The notes under the pieces are model-generated. The model was not told the origin of the DNA, ran no database searches, and saw only the letters and a program-made list of their open reading frames with translations. A DNA stretch of 64,000 bases from NCBI RefSeq assembly GCF_026646375.1, contig NZ_JAIPPU010000009.1:62001-126000 (forward strand), read 5' to 3'. Source of the DNA: Acetobacterium wieringae (GTDB lineage Bacteria > Bacillota > Clostridia > Eubacteriales > Eubacteriaceae). Each line of letters opens with the position of its first letter. Position 1 is the stretch's first letter. Both the position numbers and the translations under genes were made by a program. Below are positions 14,762-23,110 of the stretch, one piece after another.

Positions 14762-16147
14762 TTATTTCCAGTGAATGGCCCGGTTTTCCGTTGCCAGGGC
14801 GGCTTCTTTAATGGCTTCGCCGACGGTGGGGTGGGCATGGATGGTGGAGATGATTTCTTCCACCGTGGATTCCAGCCGCAGCGCCAGGGCGCCTTCGACA
14901 ATCAGGTCGGTGGCCCGGGGGCCCAGAATATGAACGCCTACTACTTCTTTATATTTTTTATCAGAGATGATTTTGATCATTCCCTCGGTACTCCCCATAA
15001 TTAGCGACTTGCCATTGGCGGCCAGCGGAAAGCGGCCGATGGAATAGTCTTTTTCCCGACCCCGGATATCTTCTTGAGTCAGACCCACACTGGCGAATTC
15101 GGGGTTGGTGTAAACACACGAGGGGTTGGTTTTTTCGTCATAGATAGCCTCATGGCCCAAGGCGTTTTCGGCGGCAACTTCCCCCTGCTGCGAGGCCACA
15201 TGGGCCAACATTGTTTTCCCCAGACAATCGCCGATGGCATAAATGGTTGAGACATTCGTCTGCATTTTCGGATTAACAAGAATGCCTTTTTTATCGGTTT
15301 TAATGGTTGTGTTATCCAGTCCCAGTGTTGATAATTCGGCTTTTCGGCCAATTGCCACCAATACCTTTTCGCCGATGATGGCACTGTTGTTGCCATCCTT
15401 GTTGATGTTAACAGTCACCTTATTGTCATTGGCGTCAATCGACACGACCTGGGTACCGGTTAAAATCTCAATCCCATCTCGCATCAGTTTTTTTCGTAGC
15501 ATTTCTCCCAGTTCGCCATCCATCAGTGGCAGGATCCCCGGCTGCATTTCGACAATCGTTACTTTGGAGCCAAACTGATTATAAACCGATGCCATTTCTA
15601 CACCAATGACGCCGCCGCCGATAATCACCAGACTTTCCGGAACTTGAGCCAGTGACAGTGCCCCGGTGGAATCGATGCAATCGGGATGGTTAATCCCGGG
15701 AATCGGTGGCAGGGCAGGGATTGATCCGCTGGCAATGATGATTTTATCCGGCCGTAGTTCGTCCGTTTTTCCCGATGGTTCTGTGACCAGCAAGATTTCA
15801 TCGCTTAAAAATTGGGCGGTGCCAGTGATGATCTTAACGCCGTTGGCTTTTAGCAGACCCTTAACGCCGCCCGACAACTTGGTACTGATCTGTTCCTTGT
15901 GTTTTTGAATTTTCGTCCAGTCAAAACCAATTTCAGGGATCAGTAATCCGATGCTTTCAGAATTTTTCGCTTCGGTCAGCACCTCGGCAGAATGGAGCAG
16001 GGCCTTGGTGGGAATGCAGCCTACATTTAAACAAGTGCCGCCCAGCTTATCTTTTTCGATCAGGGTAACCTGGGCACCCAACTGGGCCGCCCGAATGGCC
16101 GCCACATATCCACCGGGTCCACCGCCGATGATTGCTAAATGTGTCAT
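14762..16147 (-). CDS. acoL: Dihydrolipoamide dehydrogenase, E3 of the acetoin dehydrogenase complex
   Basis: The 461-residue product starts at ATG 16147 behind GAAGG; an in-frame start at 16198 would run into the acoC gene. It begins MTHLAIIGGGPGGYVAAIRA (FAD site), has the redox disulfide in GGTCLNVGCIPTKALL, an NAD site (VIIGGGVIGVEMASVY), the second FAD segment (TIYAIGDCLG) and the catalytic HAHPTVGEAI. It reoxidises the lipoyl group of AcoC with NAD. As the last gene of acoABCL it is separated from acoC by 22 bases. Confidence 0.95.
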   Translation of the reverse strand: MTHLAIIGGGPGGYVAAIRAAQLGAQVTLIEKDKLGGTCLNVGCIPTKALLHSAEVLTEAKNSESIGLLIPEIGFDWTKIQKHKEQISTKLSGGVKGLLKANGVKIITGTAQFLSDEILLVTEPSGKTDELRPDKIIIASGSIPALPPIPGINHPDCIDSTGALSLAQVPESLVIIGGGVIGVEMASVYNQFGSKVTIVEMQPGILPLMDGELGEMLRKKLMRDGIEILTGTQVVSIDANDNKVTVNINKDGNNSAIIGEKVLVAIGRKAELSTLGLDNTTIKTDKKGILVNPKMQTNVSTIYAIGDCLGKTMLAHVASQQGEVAAENALGHEAIYDEKTNPSCVYTNPEFASVGLTQEDIRGREKDYSIGRFPLAANGKSLIMGSTEGMIKIISDKKYKEVVGVHILGPRATDLIVEGALALRLESTVEEIISTIHAHPTVGEAIKEAALATENRAIHWK

Positions 16148-16169
16148 ATTTTTACCTTCTTTCAAAGTG

Positions 16170-17474
16170 TTACACCAACAGTAGCGAGGGGGTTTCAAGA
16201 TATTCCCCGATCCGCTGCAGGAACTGAGCAGCCAACATCCCGTCGATGATGCGATGGTCGGCGGTGAGGCTCAGATTCATCATTGGCCGGATGGCGATTT
16301 GGTCACCAATAACCACAGGGGTATCAACCATCGCATCGATCCCTAAAATGGCCAGCTCCGGTTGATTGATAATCGGCGAAAAGGAAGTGATCCCATAAGC
16401 CCCCAGATTAGTCAGGGTAAAGGTGCCGCCGACCAGGTCATCCATGTTGGTAGTGCCGGATTTTGCATCGGCAATCAGTTTTTCGGTCTCTTCAGCAATC
16501 TGAGCGAGAGATTTGGTATCGCAGTTTTTTACATTGGGAACCAATAGTCCGGAATCCAGGCCGATCGCCAGACCGATATGGGCATGGGGATGAAGGGTCA
16601 GGGTATCATCAACCAGGCTGCCATTAACATGTGGATACTCCAGCAAGGCCTGGGCGCAGACCTTCATGATAATATGATTAAAGGTCAGCTTGAGTCCCCG
16701 TTTATCAAACTCCGGTTTCAGTTTAGCACGAAATTCCTTCATGGCAGTGGCATCGACTGGCCGGGTATAAGTGACCCGGGGCGAGGTAAGAAAGCTTTCG
16801 CTCATCCGTTTGGCAATGGTTTTACGCATCCCCTTAAGGCGGATCACTTCTGGAAGTGATTCGGCGGATGCAGTTAGCTGGGCGGCCACGTCTTTTTTCA
16901 TAATTCGACCATCACCAGCCATGGTATTTAAATCAAGCCCCGACGCCTCAGCCATTTTTTTAGCAACCGGGGATACAGAAATTTTCAGATCAGCTTCGGC
17001 TATCGGGGTATAATTGTTGACATCGTCTACGGTGATGCTGCCCTTGGCACCGGTGCCAGTGATTAAACCAAGATCAATACCTTTTTCTTTAGCCAGTTTT
17101 TTAGCCAGCGGCGAGGCATTGATCCGCCCGCCAGCGGTTTTGGCTGGCGTTTCGATAACAGGAGCTTCGTTGGGCGTAGCTTTCTCATCCTCACTGGGAG
17201 CTGCAATACCGGTTAGTAAAGATGAAATATCCTCATTGGCTTCACCAATGATGGCAATGGGTTCCAGACAGGTAACGGTGGCGCCGTTGCCTTCGATGAT
17301 TTTTAGTAGTACCCCGGCTTTGGGGGATTCAAATTCATTGGTTAGTTTATCGGTTTCGATTTCGCAGAGAATATCGCCTTCGGCGATGGTGTCGCCAACA
17401 GCCACATTCCAACTGCCAATGGTGCCTTCTGTCATTGTCAGCCCAAACTTGGGCATGACGATTAATTGTGCCAT
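16170..17474 (-). CDS. acoC: Dihydrolipoamide acetyltransferase, E2 of the acetoin dehydrogenase complex
   Basis: The 434-residue product has an N-terminal lipoyl domain with the lipoylated lysine at position 43 (EIETDKLTNEFESP). Two peripheral subunit-binding domains follow (INASPLAKKLAKEKGIDL and VSPVAKKMAEASGLDLNT), which is one more than many E2 proteins. The catalytic acetyltransferase domain ends with LTADHRIIDGMLAAQFL containing the active-site histidine. It transfers the acetyl group formed by AcoAB cleavage of acetoin to CoA. Neighbours acoB upstream and acoL downstream make the complete complex. Confidence 0.95.
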   Translation of the reverse strand: MAQLIVMPKFGLTMTEGTIGSWNVAVGDTIAEGDILCEIETDKLTNEFESPKAGVLLKIIEGNGATVTCLEPIAIIGEANEDISSLLTGIAAPSEDEKATPNEAPVIETPAKTAGGRINASPLAKKLAKEKGIDLGLITGTGAKGSITVDDVNNYTPIAEADLKISVSPVAKKMAEASGLDLNTMAGDGRIMKKDVAAQLTASAESLPEVIRLKGMRKTIAKRMSESFLTSPRVTYTRPVDATAMKEFRAKLKPEFDKRGLKLTFNHIIMKVCAQALLEYPHVNGSLVDDTLTLHPHAHIGLAIGLDSGLLVPNVKNCDTKSLAQIAEETEKLIADAKSGTTNMDDLVGGTFTLTNLGAYGITSFSPIINQPELAILGIDAMVDTPVVIGDQIAIRPMMNLSLTADHRIIDGMLAAQFLQRIGEYLETPSLLLV

Positions 17475-17517
17475 AATAACCTCCTTAATTTTTTGATTTC
17501 ATGGTTAACCTTAAAAA

Positions 17518-18492
17518 TTAAGCCATCACTTCCTTGACGGCATTGTAAATGTCGACGTCGTTGGGCAGGACAAAGTTTTCCAGGTTGGGCGCAAAGGGAA
17601 TCGGGGTATCCAGAGCGTTGACCCGTTTGATCGGGGCATCCAGATTAAAGAAGCAGGCTTCCGAAATCATTGCCGCCAGTTCCCCGGCAAAGCTGCCCCG
17701 TTTGACTTCTTCAGTGGCAATGACCACCCGGGTCGTTTTTTCAATGGAGTTAAAAATCATCTGTTTATCCAGCGGATAGAGGGTTCGGGGATCGATCACT
17801 TCGACAGAAATCCCTTCCTGCTCCAGCTTGGCAGCGGCTTTTAAGGCATCATGAACCATTTTGCCGGTGGCTACCACGGTAACATCGGTGCCGGCCCGTT
17901 TGATGTCGCCGACGCCCAGTTTAATCGGAACGATCACATCATCGACGTCCCCCTTCATTCCATACATCGCTTTATGTTCGACGAACATAACCGGATCTTC
18001 ATCATCGATGGCGCTGAGCATCAGACCCAGAGCGTCCTGTGGGGTCGATGGATAAACGACTTTTAATCCGGGAACATGTGTCAGCCAGGCTTCTAATGAC
18101 TGAGAATGCTGAGCAGCAGCACTGACACCACCGCCACCTGGTAAACGGACAACCATCGGCACGGAAATATTACCGCCGAACATATAGCGCATTTTGGCAG
18201 CCTGGTTGACCAGTTGATCCATCCCGACAGTTAAGAAGTCAATAAACATCAGCTCAGCAATAGGGCGCAGGCCGGTGGCCGCTGAACCGACGGCACAGCC
18301 GATGATAACCCCTTCCGAAATGGGGGTATCGCGAACCCGTTTATCGCCAAATTCGTCGAAAAGTCCGGCAGTGACACCGAAACAGCCACCAAAAGCTCCA
18401 ACGTCTTCGCCGAAAATACATACATTTTCATCTTCCAGCATGCGAATCCGCATGCCCTCACGAATGGCTTCACCATAAGTCATTTTTTTCAT
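17518..18492 (-). CDS. acoB: Acetoin dehydrogenase E1 component, beta subunit
   Basis: The 324-residue product has the E1-beta hallmarks: GEDVGAFGGCFGVTAGLF, DTPISEGVIIGCAVG, PIAELMFIDFLTVGMDQLVN, RLPGGGG, and a C-terminal transketolase domain (DPRTLYPLD). Its start overlaps the acoA stop as ATGA, so translation is coupled. With AcoA it forms the thiamine-diphosphate-dependent enzyme that cleaves acetoin to acetaldehyde and an acetyl group. Confidence 0.94.
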   Translation of the reverse strand: MKKMTYGEAIREGMRIRMLEDENVCIFGEDVGAFGGCFGVTAGLFDEFGDKRVRDTPISEGVIIGCAVGSAATGLRPIAELMFIDFLTVGMDQLVNQAAKMRYMFGGNISVPMVVRLPGGGGVSAAAQHSQSLEAWLTHVPGLKVVYPSTPQDALGLMLSAIDDEDPVMFVEHKAMYGMKGDVDDVIVPIKLGVGDIKRAGTDVTVVATGKMVHDALKAAAKLEQEGISVEVIDPRTLYPLDKQMIFNSIEKTTRVVIATEEVKRGSFAGELAAMISEACFFNLDAPIKRVNALDTPIPFAPNLENFVLPNDVDIYNAVKEVMA

Positions 18493-19475
18493 CTTGAACG
18501 AACCTCCTCAACAATATCAAAGTAAATATCTTTAACCGCACTGGATAATTCCGGATAAGCACTGGCATTGGCGAATTCAATCGCTTCGGCAATTTCTTTT
18601 ACGACAGAGTCCTGAAGGTCGGCCAATTCTTCGGCAGTGAAAAGGTCGCTGTCGCGCATGTATTTTTCAATCCGTGGCATTGGGTCCTTTTTCATCCACA
18701 TTTCCTGCTCTTCGGTGGGTTTGTATTTGCCGGCATCACCTTCAAAATGTCCCCGTTGCCGGTAGGTTTTACATTCGATCAGGGTTGGTCCCTGGCCATT
18801 GCGAGCTCGTTTAACGGCTTCAACAGCGGCTTCGTGAACGGCAATCACGTCATTGCCATCGACCGAGATGCCGGGAATACCGTAAGCGGTACCGCGATCA
18901 GCAATATCTTTAATGGCTTGATGACGGGCTTGGCTCATCGAAATGCCATAACCGTTGTTTTCGCAGACGAAGATAACCGGTAGTTTCCAGATACTGGCCA
19001 GATTCATCGATTCATGGAAGGTTCCCTGATTGGTGGAGGCATCGCCGAAAAAGCAGACGCAGACCTGGTCCGTGCCCCGGTATTGAGCACTGAAACCAGC
19101 ACCAACAGCCAGATTATGACCAGCGCCAACGATGCCATTGGCACCCAGAATCCCCTTGGTGGCATCGGCAATGTGCATCGAACCGCCCTTGCCCTTGCAA
19201 TAGCCGGTTTCTTTTCCGTAGAGTTCCGCCATCATGTATTTCAGATCGCCGCCTTTGGCAATGATATGACCATGGCCGCGGTGGGTACTGGTGATGTAGT
19301 CGGCATCGTTAAGGGCCTGGCAGACACCGGTAGCAACGGCTTCTTCACCCAAATAGAGGTGCACAAAACCGGGAATCGCCCCTTCGGCAAAAAGGTTCAT
19401 AGCCTTTGTTTCAAATTCCCTGATCCGTTTCATGCGGATGTACATGTCTTTGATAATCGCTTTATCAAGTTTCAT
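18489..19475 (-). CDS. acoA: Acetoin dehydrogenase E1 component, alpha subunit
   Basis: The product is 328 residues from ATG 19475, which follows GGAGAAC by 12 bases; a longer reading from 19508 is possible but overlaps that site. ThDP-binding residues are in the GDASTNQGTFHESMNLASIW motif and ENNGYGISM. GGSMHIAD and TLIECKTYRQRGHFEGD are also typical of acetoin/pyruvate E1-alpha proteins. It is the first gene of acoABCL and is preceded by a sigma-54 promoter with upstream repeats. Substrate is assigned as acetoin because an AcoR homologue lies immediately upstream. Confidence 0.94.
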   Translation of the reverse strand: MKLDKAIIKDMYIRMKRIREFETKAMNLFAEGAIPGFVHLYLGEEAVATGVCQALNDADYITSTHRGHGHIIAKGGDLKYMMAELYGKETGYCKGKGGSMHIADATKGILGANGIVGAGHNLAVGAGFSAQYRGTDQVCVCFFGDASTNQGTFHESMNLASIWKLPVIFVCENNGYGISMSQARHQAIKDIADRGTAYGIPGISVDGNDVIAVHEAAVEAVKRARNGQGPTLIECKTYRQRGHFEGDAGKYKPTEEQEMWMKKDPMPRIEKYMRDSDLFTAEELADLQDSVVKEIAEAIEFANASAYPELSSAVKDIYFDIVEEVRSR

Positions 19476-19531
19476 AAATTCAATGTTCTCCTTTTTTGTA
19501 TTATCCAAAGATTTTAGATGACTTAACTAAT

Positions 19532-19548
19532 AACAAGAACCGTGCCAA
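19532..19548 (-). promoter_or_regulatory. Sigma-54 (-24/-12) promoter of acoABCL
   Basis: On the minus strand the sequence is TTGGCACGGTTCTTGTT, matching TGGCACG-N4-TTGY with the GG and TG doublets correctly spaced. Transcription would start about 12 bases further, some 45 bases before acoA. Confidence 0.85.
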
Positions 19549-19571
19549 CTTTTAAATTCAGCAGGATGTTT

Positions 19572-19606
19572 TTTGAAACGGCTTTAGAATGGGGTTTTGT
19601 TTCAAA
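19572..19606 (-). promoter_or_regulatory. Candidate AcoR upstream activator site
   Basis: TTTGAAAC and GTTTCAAA are perfect inverted 8-mers separated by 19 bases, centred about 40 bases upstream of the -24 element. An inverted repeat in this place is expected for an enhancer-binding protein; assignment to AcoR is by position. Confidence 0.55.
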
Positions 19607-19622
19607 GTGGGATTTTTTGAAT

Positions 19623-19658
19623 AAAAAAAAGATACGCCCGATTACTCAGGCGTATCTC
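19623..19658 (-). terminator. Intrinsic terminator of acoR
   Basis: On the minus strand GATACGCC and GGCGTATC form a stem around TGAGTAATCG and are followed by eight T. It separates acoR from the acoABCL control region. Confidence 0.9.
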
Positions 19659-19673
19659 ATATTTGAGAATTGG

Positions 19674-19711
19674 CTGTCGCAAAAATGAGAAAAATCTCAC
19701 ATTTGCGACAG
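19674..19711. repeat. Inverted repeat across the end of acoR
   Basis: CTGTCGCAA and TTGCGACAG are perfect 9-bp arms with an inner TGAGA/TCTCA pair. The repeat includes the acoR stop codon. It may protect the 3' end of the mRNA or add to termination just before the T-tract hairpin. Confidence 0.55.
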
Positions 19712-21658
19712 ATGACGAAAATCTTTGATATCGATGTTGTATTTTTTTATTTTGCGGTACAGCGAAGCCCGGCTCAGACCCATCATTTCGGCGGATGCTT
19801 CCACGCAGCCATGGGTTTCTTTGAGGATTTTTTCCAGATTGGCCTTGACCAGGTCATCCAGGGTCGGGCTGGTTGCCATTGGCAGGACGCCGGTTTCAAC
19901 GAACTGACGAGGGGGTGGTGTCGGCAGGTAATCACTGGAGATAATCGGGTCGGGACAGAGGTAAAAAGTTCGTTCGATGTAATTTTGCAGTTCTCTGACA
20001 TTACCCGGCCAGGGATGCAGCTTCAGACCTTCCAGAAATTCTTTGGACAAGCTCTTATTATGTTCCGGATATTCCCGATTGAGGCGATCGAGGAAGTGAG
20101 AAGCGGCCCAGACAATATCATCGCCCCGCACCCGCAGCGGCGGAATGTGCAGATAAATCACATTAAGACGGAAATAGAGATCTTCCCGGAAGCTTTTGTT
20201 TTTAACTTCCTGTTCCAGGTTGCGGTTAGTAGCGGCGATAATCCGGATATTCAGCTTACGTTCGGTTTGGCTGCCAATCCGGGAAACGGTACAGGTTTCC
20301 ACCACCCGGAGCAACTTGGCCTGAACTTCCAGCGGCATTTCGCCGATTTCATCAAGAAAAATGGTACCACCTTCGGCCAGTTCAAATTTTCCTGGCTTAC
20401 CTTCGTTAAGTGCGCCGGTAAAGGCCCCCTTGCAATAGCCAAATAATTCGCTTTCGACCAGATCCCGGGGCAGGCAGGCGCAGTTGACGACGATAAAGGG
20501 CCCCTGGGAAAAGGCGCTGGCCCGGTGGATGGCATGGGCAAACATTTCTTTGCCTGTACCGCTTTCGCCTTCGATCAGGATACACTTTTTAAAGCGGGCC
20601 ATTTTTTCAGCCGTTTTGATAATCATCCGCATCTGTGGGTTCTGGGTGATGATGTCGGAAAAGGTATAGATGGCCACGTTGCCGCTGACCCGGTTGACGG
20701 CGCTGTGAAGATGCTTGATTTCCCGAATGCCGATGGAGTAGCCCTGAATCTTGTCGTTTTCCAGAATCCTTGAAATATTGGCGCTGCACTGAATTTTTTG
20801 GCTGCCGATATGGGCGGTGACATCGGTATAGTAATGGGTGGTTTCACCGCTGTTCCAGATTTCACCGTCAACGTCCATTTTTTTAAAGATCTTTTTAAAA
20901 CCGATCGCATTGAATTCGTCCATATTTATCCGGAGGACTTTCTGGGCACCGACATTCATCCACTGCAGATTGAGGTTTTCATCGGTGACCAGAATCCCGT
21001 CTTCGGTACTGTCCAGCGAGGCTGACATTGAGCGGTAGGTATGGGATAGCGCCAGTTCATTCTCGATGCTGTAGGCTGCTGCCACTACAATCCCCAGGGT
21101 ATGGGAGTGAAGCTTGTGGCTTTCTCCGGACATATTAAGAACGCCAATAATATCCCCTTTTACATTATGGATGGTGGTGGCAGAACAGGTCCAGGTATGG
21201 TGGGAAACGCAGTAGTGCTCAGCACCGACCACATGAACCGGGCCGTCTTCGTCCAGGGCAATGCCTATGGCGTTAGAACCCACCGCCTCGTTTGTCCAGA
21301 CGGTTCCTTTTAAAAACCGCAGTTCGGATGCCCGCATACTGACCACCTCATCGCCGATGGTATCCAGTAAAACACCGTTTTTGTCAGTTAAAACCAACAC
21401 GAAATGCGAAGATAAAACGATTTCATAAAGATTTTGCATGATCGGCTGGGCGATTTTGATCAGTTCCCGGTTTTGGGCTAGGACCTGGGCCAGCTGGCAG
21501 GCATCAATGCTTTCGCCCTTACCAGCGTTTACATCCAGGTTGATTTTTTGGCAGTATTCCCAGGAACGTTTAATAATTGGCCGGGTGTTGCTATCAAGAA
21601 TGCCATGTTCAACAAAGTTTGTCCAGTTAGCGTTTAGTTTATTCAGATCAGGTTCCAT
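19697..21658 (-). CDS. acoR: Sigma-54-dependent activator of acetoin catabolism
   Basis: The 653-residue product starts at ATG 21658 with AAAGGA upstream. A long N-terminal sensor with GAF-like (residues about 60-200) and PAS-like (about 220-330) regions is followed by a sigma-54 interaction AAA+ domain: Walker A GESGTGKEMFAHAIHRAS, the polymerase-contact GAFTGA in CKGAFTGALNEG, Walker B TIFLDEIGEMP, and the arginine-finger region FREDLYFRLNVIYL. The C-terminus is a Fis-type helix-turn-helix (MGLSRASLYRKIKKYNID). It lies directly upstream of acoABCL, whose sigma-54 promoter it is expected to activate in response to acetoin. Confidence 0.94.
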   Translation of the reverse strand: MEPDLNKLNANWTNFVEHGILDSNTRPIIKRSWEYCQKINLDVNAGKGESIDACQLAQVLAQNRELIKIAQPIMQNLYEIVLSSHFVLVLTDKNGVLLDTIGDEVVSMRASELRFLKGTVWTNEAVGSNAIGIALDEDGPVHVVGAEHYCVSHHTWTCSATTIHNVKGDIIGVLNMSGESHKLHSHTLGIVVAAAYSIENELALSHTYRSMSASLDSTEDGILVTDENLNLQWMNVGAQKVLRINMDEFNAIGFKKIFKKMDVDGEIWNSGETTHYYTDVTAHIGSQKIQCSANISRILENDKIQGYSIGIREIKHLHSAVNRVSGNVAIYTFSDIITQNPQMRMIIKTAEKMARFKKCILIEGESGTGKEMFAHAIHRASAFSQGPFIVVNCACLPRDLVESELFGYCKGAFTGALNEGKPGKFELAEGGTIFLDEIGEMPLEVQAKLLRVVETCTVSRIGSQTERKLNIRIIAATNRNLEQEVKNKSFREDLYFRLNVIYLHIPPLRVRGDDIVWAASHFLDRLNREYPEHNKSLSKEFLEGLKLHPWPGNVRELQNYIERTFYLCPDPIISSDYLPTPPPRQFVETGVLPMATSPTLDDLVKANLEKILKETHGCVEASAEMMGLSRASLYRKIKKYNIDIKDFRHLSQM

Positions 21659-22003
21659 CTTAATTAATCCTTTCTGGAAAGAATACGGCAAAACAGCGGA
21701 AGAATGGTATGATCGCAGAGAATCCGATTGGCGGCAAGAAAGTAACGGCAGCGTTGATGTGCAGAAAAAGTCGATTCATGGCGTGAGGCGATGTTCTTAC
21801 TGCTCTTATTGACTCACATTATAGCGGAGTTTTTAGAATAAATCAAAAATAATCGTAAAAATAATAAGCGTTTCAATTATTGATCAGTATTTACACTGTT
21901 GGCAGACCCTATGGGGTTGGTGAAAATGCCAATTTATGCTATATTAGTGAAATGAAACGAATTTATCAGCAGGTAAAAATAAATGACCGTTTAGGAGGAG
22001 CTT
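21659..22003. other. Intergenic region between acoR and GNAT gene
   Basis: No gene was recognised. On the plus strand TTGGTG (21919-21924) and TATATT (21942-21947) are 17 bases apart and may serve the GNAT gene. On the minus strand TATAAT (rc of 21820-21825) could serve acoR but has no clear -35. Confidence 0.35.
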
Positions 22004-22489
22004 ATGAACATTGAAATGAGAGCTTTATGTCAGGCAGATTTAAAGCAGGCCACTGCAATTTGGAATTATATTGTCGAGGAAGCCAATAGTTTTCCCGGCG
22101 ATCAGGTTCTTGGTGAAGCCGAAGCAGAGCTGATGTTTGCTCAGCAGACGGCCACGGTGTGTGCTCTTCAGGGAGACGAAGTCGTTGGACTCTATATCCT
22201 GCATCCCAATAATATTGGCCGCTGCGGGCATATTGCCAATGCTTCGTTTGGGGTTAAACCGGCCTATCGGGGGCAGGGGATTGGCCGCCAGCTGGTGGAA
22301 GACTGCCTTAAGCGCAGCCAGGATAATAATTTTAAGGGGCTTCAGTTTAATGCGGTGGTGGCCAGCAATTATTCGGCTATCACGTTGTACCTGAAGCTGG
22401 GCTTTAAAATCATCGGAACCATTAAAGATGGCTACCGACTAAAAGATAATCGCTACGTGGATACCCTAATTTTTCTTAAAAGCTGGTAA
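22004..22489 (+). CDS. GNAT-family N-acetyltransferase (MnaT/phosphinothricin acetyltransferase-like)
   Basis: The 161-residue product starts with an ideal GGAGGAGCTT-ATG. The acetyl-CoA binding motif A is intact in GVKPAYRGQGIGRQLVEDCL and motif B in SAITLYLKLGFKIIGTIKDG. The N-terminal part (TAIWNYIVEEANSFPGD) resembles the amino-acid-type acetyltransferases related to MnaT. Substrate is not determinable. A second, unrelated GNAT gene follows. Confidence 0.88.
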   Translation: MNIEMRALCQADLKQATAIWNYIVEEANSFPGDQVLGEAEAELMFAQQTATVCALQGDEVVGLYILHPNNIGRCGHIANASFGVKPAYRGQGIGRQLVEDCLKRSQDNNFKGLQFNAVVASNYSAITLYLKLGFKIIGTIKDGYRLKDNRYVDTLIFLKSW

Positions 22490-22520
22490 GTGGTTGTGGC
22501 GAATATACAGAAGAAAGGGT

Positions 22521-23060
22521 GTGAAACGAATCAAACTGTTGAAATTATCAGAAGAAGATTTTGAAAACGTGTATGCATTAATGGAAGGGGCGTTTCCCGT
22601 GGAGGAAGTCAGACCCCGGGAAAACGCCATGCTTCAGTTGCGTGATTCCCGATACAGGATTCTGATTTCGAAAAATGAAGCGAATCAAATCTTGGGTTTT
22701 ATTGCCCAGTGGGATTTGGAAAGCTGTATTTTTGTGGAGCATTTTGCGGTGGATTCCAGTCTTCAGGGTGGTGGCATCGGTTCTGAGATGATGCGGGCGT
22801 TTTTACCTCAGGCGGAAAAACCCGTGGTCATTGAGGTGGAGGATGAGAAAACAGAGACGAATTTAAGACGGATTGCCTTTTATCAGCGACTGGGCTTTTA
22901 TTTATCTCAATACGGCTATAACCAGCCGGTTTATCGGGGTGATTTGAGTAAAAAGATTCCGCTGAAGCTGATGACCTATCCAAACCCTCTCACAGCAGCC
23001 GGTTTTGAGACATTTAAAAAGCAGGTCTTTACCCAAATCTACAAGATTATCAACGTGTAA
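22521..23060 (+). CDS. GNAT-family N-acetyltransferase
   Basis: The product is about 179 residues. A GTG at 22521 next to AGAAAGGGT gives the domain start KRIKLLKLSEEDFENVYALM; a TTG at 22494 is an alternative and the start is uncertain. The acetyl-CoA loop is SSLQGGGIGSEMMRAFLP, and IAFYQRLGFYLSQYGYNQP is the usual C-terminal GNAT strand-helix. The function is unknown. It is followed by a strong bidirectional terminator. Confidence 0.8.
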   Translation: MKRIKLLKLSEEDFENVYALMEGAFPVEEVRPRENAMLQLRDSRYRILISKNEANQILGFIAQWDLESCIFVEHFAVDSSLQGGGIGSEMMRAFLPQAEKPVVIEVEDEKTETNLRRIAFYQRLGFYLSQYGYNQPVYRGDLSKKIPLKLMTYPNPLTAAGFETFKKQVFTQIYKIINV

Positions 23061-23106
23061 CAAATAAAAAGGATGAATTGCTAGCCAATTCATCCTTTTA
23101 TTTGTT
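23061..23106. terminator. Bidirectional intrinsic terminator
   Basis: CAAATAAAAAGGATGAATTG and CAATTCATCCTTTTATTTG form a long stem with an A-tract on one side and T-tract on the other, so it can end transcription from both the GNAT pair and the convergent diguanylate cyclase gene. Confidence 0.92.
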
Positions 23107-23110
23107 ATTT

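Noticed and set aside
19670-20446. 258-codon plus-strand frame opposite acoR
   Set aside because: It is antisense to the well-conserved AcoR AAA+ domain; composition follows from the codon bias of acoR.
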